Below the pieces are notes generated by a model, which was given only the letters and a program-made list of their open reading frames with translations, had not been told where the DNA came from and made no database searches. A program made the position numbers and the translations under genes. Below are positions 5,475 to 8,784 of a DNA stretch of 8,784 nt, in pieces. The number at the start of each line of letters is the position of its first letter. Positions within the stretch are counted from its first letter, which is position 1. Where the stretch lies: the NCBI GenBank assembly GCA_946885765.1, contig CAMPHD010000111.1, positions 1 through 8,784 on the forward strand, in the 5' to 3' direction. This DNA is from an uncultured Thalassospira sp. (GTDB lineage Bacteria; Pseudomonadota; Alphaproteobacteria; Rhodospirillales_A; Thalassospiraceae).

Positions 5475-6536
5475 ATGCCTGAACGAATTTTGCAGGTGGC
5501 AACAGATATGTCGCAGCTTGCCAACGAGAAGATTACGGAAATTAAAGGAGTAACGCGGGCGACACGAACGCTGGCGCTGAATGCGCTCATCGAAGCTGCA
5601 CGTGCGGGGGAAGTCGGGCGGGGATTTGGCGTTGTGGCCAACGAGGTAAAGGAAATTTCGCAACGGGTAACGGTAATTACCGAAGAGCTCGAACATATGT
5701 TTGAAAGTCTGGCCCTTGATCTTGAGCGGACGGCACAAACGGCGCGCGGCGACCGGTTCGCCGACTTGTCGCGGTATATTGTCGAACTTATGGATCGAAA
5801 CCTGTTTGAGCGGTCTTGCGATGTTCGCTGGTGGGCCACGGATGCCGCCGTTGTCGATGTCTGTGAAAATCCCGACAATGGCGAGATTGCAGCCCAGACA
5901 TCACAGCGTCTGGGGGTAATCCTTGATTCCTATACCGTTTATCTTGATTTGTGGGTTGCCGATTGCAATGGGCGTATCATTGCCACCGGACGCCCGGATA
6001 AATATCGTCTTGCCGGTACGGATATTAGCCATATGCCGTGGTTTCGCGATGCCATGCGGTGCCGGGATGGCGGGGAATATGCAGTTGCAGATATTGCGCG
6101 CAACGAGATTCTTGGCAATGCGGCAACAGCGACTTATGCGACCGCAGTGCGGCGTGGCGGAAAAACCAAAGGCGAGGTTATCGGTGTCATGGGGGTATTC
6201 TTTGATTGGGAAAATCAGGCCCCTATGGTTGTGAAGGCGCTGAATTTCAGCGATGAAGAGCGTGCGCGTACCCGCGTGATGCTGATTGATTCCAAAAATC
6301 ACATCATTGCTGCTTCGGATGATCAGGGCATTCTGTCTGAGCAGATGAAGCTGGAAATCAAAGACCCAAAGCGGGGTTCGTATCTTTTGGCGGATGGATC
6401 ACTTGTCGCTTATGCGCTGACGCCGGGTTATGAAACCTATCAGGGGCTCGGCTGGCGCGGGGTGATTGTCCAGCAATCACGGAATGCGTCAAGGAATGCG
6501 GATAAGCCGGCACCGAAACTTGCTGCGGTCTCTTAG
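5475..6536 (+). CDS. Soluble receptor-like protein: N-terminal short MCP signalling hairpin, C-terminal double-Cache/PDC-like sensor (copy 2)
   Basis: Protein of 353 residues, collinear with the preceding gene and by eye identical at well over half of positions; key blocks fall at the same residue numbers. The signalling-tip match is at 26-62 (TLALNALIEAARAGEVGRGFGVVANEV), DRNLFERSCDVRWWATD at 107-123, LGVILDSYTVYLDLW at 146-160, and YQGLGWRGVIVQ at 322-333, where the two PAS-like halves of the Cache/PDC domain end. No membrane segment or signal peptide is visible. The tail (334-353) is short, charged and unlike copy 1. The start ATG 5475 has GGAG nine bases upstream; an AGGA touching the ATG is too close to serve. 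An in-frame GTG at 5460 would add five residues without a better site. The copies probably sense different ligands or act as homo- or heterodimers; this is inference. Confidence 0.8.
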   Translation: MPERILQVATDMSQLANEKITEIKGVTRATRTLALNALIEAARAGEVGRGFGVVANEVKEISQRVTVITEELEHMFESLALDLERTAQTARGDRFADLSRYIVELMDRNLFERSCDVRWWATDAAVVDVCENPDNGEIAAQTSQRLGVILDSYTVYLDLWVADCNGRIIATGRPDKYRLAGTDISHMPWFRDAMRCRDGGEYAVADIARNEILGNAATATYATAVRRGGKTKGEVIGVMGVFFDWENQAPMVVKALNFSDEERARTRVMLIDSKNHIIAASDDQGILSEQMKLEIKDPKRGSYLLADGSLVAYALTPGYETYQGLGWRGVIVQQSRNASRNADKPAPKLAAVS

Positions 6537-6565
6537 AAAATTGCGGGATATCGAACCTGTCGGCC

Positions 6566-6596
6566 AAAAGCGAGTACCTTCGGGGCCCGCTTTTTT
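6566..6596 (+). terminator. Intrinsic terminator after copy 2
   Basis: AAAAGCG pairs with CGCTTTT, and after mismatches CC/GG close a TTCG tetraloop (6579-6582), followed by six T (6591-6596). It lies 30 bases after the stop codon of the second receptor-like gene. Confidence 0.75.
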
Positions 6597-6677
6597 GTTG
6601 CGGGTTAACATGATTGTCAAAAGGCCTTGAAATTGGTTCGTGCTTGCGCCTGCGGGAAAAAGGAGATAGCGGTAAAA

Positions 6678-6683
6678 TATAAT
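6678..6683 (+). promoter_or_regulatory. Consensus -10 box upstream of the membrane protein gene
   Basis: TATAAT is a perfect -10 match, but no TTGACA-like box lies 16-18 bases upstream (that position reads GGAAAA). The start of transcription would fall near 6690, the first base of the 20-bp palindrome. The poor -35 suggests dependence on an activator or on the local AT-rich sequence. Confidence 0.5.
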
Positions 6684-6689
6684 ATTACG

Positions 6690-6709
6690 ACAATTCATCG
6701 ATGAATTGT
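6690..6709. promoter_or_regulatory. Perfect 20-bp palindrome, candidate operator
   Basis: ACAATTCATCGATGAATTGT is fully self-complementary. It begins seven bases after the TATAAT box and ends 24 bases before the GTG start of the membrane protein gene, covering the expected transcription start. That is a usual place for a dimeric repressor. The IclR-family protein encoded downstream is the nearest candidate regulator, but no direct evidence links them. In RNA the same bases could form an 8-bp stem with a TCGA loop. Confidence 0.6.
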
Positions 6710-6722
6710 TAAAATAAACTTC

Positions 6723-6728
6723 GGGAGG
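6723..6728 (+). promoter_or_regulatory. Strong ribosome binding site for a GTG start
   Basis: GGGAGG lies five bases before GTG 6734 and fixes this non-ATG start, since no in-frame ATG with a binding site is near. Confidence 0.75.
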
Positions 6729-6733
6729 TTCCT

Positions 6734-7540
6734 GTGACGTTGCTGTTTGCCAAGCTTGCAGTATCCATTTCTGTTGTGCTGGGATTGTCTATCCTTGCCG
6801 AGCGGGCAGGCCCGCGTGCCGCAGGAGTACTGTCCGGATATCCGCTGGGGACAGCAATTCTGCTGTATTTCATCGGGCTGGAACAGGGGATCGTCTTTGC
6901 ATCGGAAAGTGCGGTTTATGCCTTGCCGGGATTGATCGCAACGCTTGCCTTCCTTTATGCATATTACATTGCATCCCGGTTGTTGATCGACCGGAAGCTG
7001 ATCGTTCAGTTACCGATAAGCTCGTTTGCGGCATTCAGCGCGTTCATGTTCGTATCATGGATCTGTCAGCAGATTGCGTTTACCCGTCTTTCCGGGGCGA
7101 TTACCTTGCTGATTGCCATGATCGTGGCCCTTATCCTGTTTCGAGGGATCGAGAATGTCCGCATCCTTAACCGGGTGCGACTGACAAGGCGCGTGGTTTT
7201 ATTCCGCGCCATTCTGGCATCGTTGATTGTTCTTGGTATCAGTGGCATAGCAGCCTGGGTTGGCCCCAAATGGGCAGGGCTGTTTTCCGGTTTCCCCGTA
7301 ACACTTTATCCGATGATGCTGATCCTGCATGTGTCTTACGGTGCTGGTCCCCTGCATACCGTGATCCGCAATTTCCCAAGGGGGATGGGCGCACTTTGGA
7401 TATATATTCTGGCGGTGACGTTTACCTATCCGCTTTGGGGGATTAATATCGGGACGCTCCTGTCCTTTGCGGTCGCGACAACTTATCTGATCGCATATTC
7501 CACTTTGGTCTGGATGCGTGAAAAGTCCGTGCGCGCATGA
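6734..7540 (+). CDS. Integral membrane protein with internal duplication, family not recognised
   Basis: Hydrophobic protein of 268 residues with about nine membrane segments (roughly 3-22, 31-50, 60-80, 94-113, 119-137, 156-176, 181-201, 217-234, 239-260). Two copies of one motif are visible: ERAGPRAAGVLSGYPLG (23-39) and AWVGPKWAGLFSGFPVT (174-190), each between a first and second helix of its half, sharing GP..AG..SG.P. An offset of five helices would place the halves in opposite orientation, as in many secondary transporters with inverted repeats. I do not recognise the family; transport of a small molecule or lipid is a guess. The GTG start has a strong GGGAGG site. The IclR-family regulator gene begins 71 bases after its stop on the same strand. 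Confidence 0.8.
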   Translation: MTLLFAKLAVSISVVLGLSILAERAGPRAAGVLSGYPLGTAILLYFIGLEQGIVFASESAVYALPGLIATLAFLYAYYIASRLLIDRKLIVQLPISSFAAFSAFMFVSWICQQIAFTRLSGAITLLIAMIVALILFRGIENVRILNRVRLTRRVVLFRAILASLIVLGISGIAAWVGPKWAGLFSGFPVTLYPMMLILHVSYGAGPLHTVIRNFPRGMGALWIYILAVTFTYPLWGINIGTLLSFAVATTYLIAYSTLVWMREKSVRA

Positions 7541-7575
7541 CGCCAATCCCATAACATTACGATATATCAGTTCCT

Positions 7576-7591
7576 AAGGCCTCAAAGCCTT
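7576..7591. repeat. Short inverted repeat before the iclR-type gene
   Basis: AAGGC (7576-7580) and GCCTT (7587-7591) are perfect 5-base arms around CTCAAA, just upstream of the ribosome binding site GGAAGGA (7597-7603). It could be a small mRNA hairpin or an autoregulatory site; five-base arms are weak evidence. Confidence 0.25.
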
Positions 7592-7611
7592 CGACCGGAA
7601 GGATGATCTGC

Positions 7612-8373
7612 ATGCAGCAGGTTCAGTCATTGGTAAGGGCGCTCAGCATTCTGAACACGCTCGCAGACAGCGAGTATGGAATGACTTTGACCGAAATCGC
7701 CCATCAGGTGCATTTGCCGCCTTCAACCGTTCATCGCTTGCTGACAACGATGCAGCACGAACGCTATGTTACTTTTGATGGCGAACGAACACTCTGGTCG
7801 ATCGGGGTGCAGGCATTCAGCGTTGGCAATGCGTTTACCAAAAACCGCAATCTCAGCCAGATTGCGCGTCCCTATATGCGGGCTTTGATGGAAGACAGCG
7901 GGGAAACGGTTAATCTTGCCGTGGCCGATGGCGGGGAAGTCATTTTCCTGACGCAGGTTGAATGTCGCAAGATGATGCGTGCGTTGGTCACACCCGGGCG
8001 GCGGGCACTTATGCATTGTTCCGGGGTTGGCAAGGCGTTACTGGCATTTTTACCCGATGAGGAAGTAACCGCCGTCATCACACAGCATGGCCTGCCAAAA
8101 ATCACCGAGCGTACCCTGATCAGCGAAGATACATTGAAAACCGATCTGGATAGATCAAGGCAGCGGGGATATGCCCTTGATGATGAAGAACATGCCGTTG
8201 GGTTGCGATGTGTCGCCGGTGTGGTGCGCGATGAAACCGGATTGCCAATTGCAGCACTGTCCCTGTCAGGACCGGCCGCGCGCATTCCCAATGACCGGAT
8301 AGAACAGTTTGGCCTGAAAGTGCGCCGGGTCTGTGCCGACCTTAGCCGTGAATATGGTGGCAAGCCGGTATGA
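7612..8373 (+). CDS. IclR-family transcriptional regulator
   Basis: Protein of 253 residues, the usual size. The N-terminal winged helix-turn-helix runs from QSLVRALSIL (5-14) through LTEIAHQVHLPPSTVHRLL with the wing ERTLWSIG near 60-67. The effector-binding IclR C-terminal domain follows, with GETVNLAV, the CSGVGKALLAFLP block, the RGYALDDEEHAVGLRCVAGVV stretch (in parts) and AALSLSGPAARI. These proteins bind small metabolites, often aromatic or glyoxylate-type acids, and control nearby catabolic or transport genes. ATG 7612 lies eight bases after GGAAGGA and gives the family-typical start; ATG 7603 overlaps that site and is less likely. It may be co-transcribed with the membrane protein gene 71 bases upstream and may regulate it. 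The effector is unknown. Confidence 0.92.
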   Translation: MQQVQSLVRALSILNTLADSEYGMTLTEIAHQVHLPPSTVHRLLTTMQHERYVTFDGERTLWSIGVQAFSVGNAFTKNRNLSQIARPYMRALMEDSGETVNLAVADGGEVIFLTQVECRKMMRALVTPGRRALMHCSGVGKALLAFLPDEEVTAVITQHGLPKITERTLISEDTLKTDLDRSRQRGYALDDEEHAVGLRCVAGVVRDETGLPIAALSLSGPAARIPNDRIEQFGLKVRRVCADLSREYGGKPV

Positions 8374-8398
8374 TGTCTTAGGCTTTTGGCGAGGTCAG

Positions 8399-8434
8399 AG
8401 CGGTAAACCTGAACTGGTTTTGCCGCTTTTCTTG
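8399..8434 (+). terminator. Intrinsic terminator of the iclR-type gene
   Basis: AGCGGTAAACC (8399-8409) pairs with GGTTTTGCCGCT (8416-8427), with one bulge and one G-U pair, around TGAACT, followed by a T-rich run TTTCTT. It lies 25 bases after the stop codon. Confidence 0.75.
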
Positions 8435-8493
8435 CTTTGTACATTGCCCTGTCAGCAACGGAAATCGTGTCGTTGAAATTGTCAGGTTTTTTA

Positions 8494-8524
8494 ATCAGCC
8501 TGTGCCGGTGTTGCACAGGCTGAT
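8494..8524. repeat. Perfect 12-bp inverted repeat in the convergent iclR/msrA spacer
   Basis: ATCAGCCTGTGC (8494-8505) and GCACAGGCTGAT (8513-8524) are perfect arms around CGGTGTT, lying 17 bases downstream of the msrA stop codon. A strong RNA hairpin is expected at the msrA 3' end. On the minus strand the bases after the stem are TAAAAAACC, not a T-run, so it is not a standard intrinsic terminator for msrA; on the plus strand no T-run follows either. A 3'-end stabiliser or a terminator helped by Rho is possible. Confidence 0.6.
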
Positions 8525-8540
8525 GAAATGTTCTGTGGGC

Positions 8541-8784
8541 TTACATTCCCGGGCAGGAAACGCCCGTTCCGCCCAGGCCACAATAACCATCCGGGTTTTT
8601 GTGCAAATATTGCTGATGGAAATCTTCGGCGTAGAAGAAGACCGGTGCATTCTGTATTTCTGTCGTGATGTTATTACGTCCGGCGGCTTTGAGCGCATCC
8701 AGATACTGATTACGGGATTCTTCGGCAGCCGCTTTTTGTTCATCGCTCAGGGTATAGATTGCCGACCGGTACTGGGTACCGATG
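8541..8784 (-). CDS. msrA: Peptide methionine sulfoxide reductase MsrA, C-terminal part (cut by window edge)
   Basis: The last 80 residues of MsrA, which reduces methionine-S-sulfoxide in oxidised proteins and free methionine. The fragment starts in [10 protein letters not shown], the family block after the active site, and contains AEDFHQQYL and the C-terminal [15 protein letters not shown], with two cysteines placed like the resolving cysteines of E. coli-type MsrA. The catalytic GCFW motif and the start codon lie outside the window. The stop TAA is at 8543-8541. The gene converges on the iclR-type gene, with a perfect hairpin downstream. Confidence 0.95.
   Translation of the reverse strand, partial: IGTQYRSAIYTLSDEQKAAAEESRNQYLDALKAAGRNNITTEIQNAPVFFYAEDFHQQYLHKNPDGYCGLGGTGVSCPGM

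Overview
The window looks like chromosomal DNA of an alphaproteobacterium, probably a Rhodospirillales-type marine or soil heterotroph such as Thalassospira. This is inference from codon use, moderate GC content and gene content; no ribosomal or other phylogenetic marker is present. No mobile element, CRISPR array, tRNA or rRNA was seen. Seven genes appear to be complete or nearly so, and one is clearly cut by the right edge.

Layout. On the minus strand, bases 1-1952 encode acetoacetyl-CoA synthetase, which activates ketone-body or PHB-derived acetoacetate; only the last base of its apparent stop codon lies outside. A 417-base divergent spacer follows. On the plus strand come a MoaB-type molybdenum cofactor protein (2370-2900) and, 52 bases later, a TauE/SafE-family membrane transporter (2953-3723), probably one transcript. 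A 435-base AT-rich regulatory region then leads into two tandem, collinear paralogues (4159-5247 and 5475-6536). Each has a very short methyl-accepting-chemotaxis-type signalling hairpin at the N-terminus and a double-Cache/PDC-like sensor domain at the C-terminus, with no membrane segment. Each copy has its own leader and its own intrinsic terminator. Next are an unrecognised integral membrane protein with an internal duplication (6734-7540), preceded by a consensus -10 box and a perfect 20-bp palindrome, and an IclR-family regulator (7612-8373). The window ends with the C-terminal part of methionine sulfoxide reductase MsrA on the minus strand.

How the genes may work together. The most unusual element is the tandem pair of soluble, inverted-order receptor-like proteins: the signalling tip comes first and the sensor last, the reverse of ordinary chemoreceptors, and the hairpin is far shorter than in known receptors. 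They may sense a cytoplasmic ligand and feed into, or interfere with, a CheA/CheW array; this is inference. The membrane protein and IclR regulator may form a small transport/regulation unit with the 20-bp palindrome as a candidate operator. MoaB next to TauE/SafE suggests, without proving, a link between molybdoenzymes and sulfur oxyanion handling.
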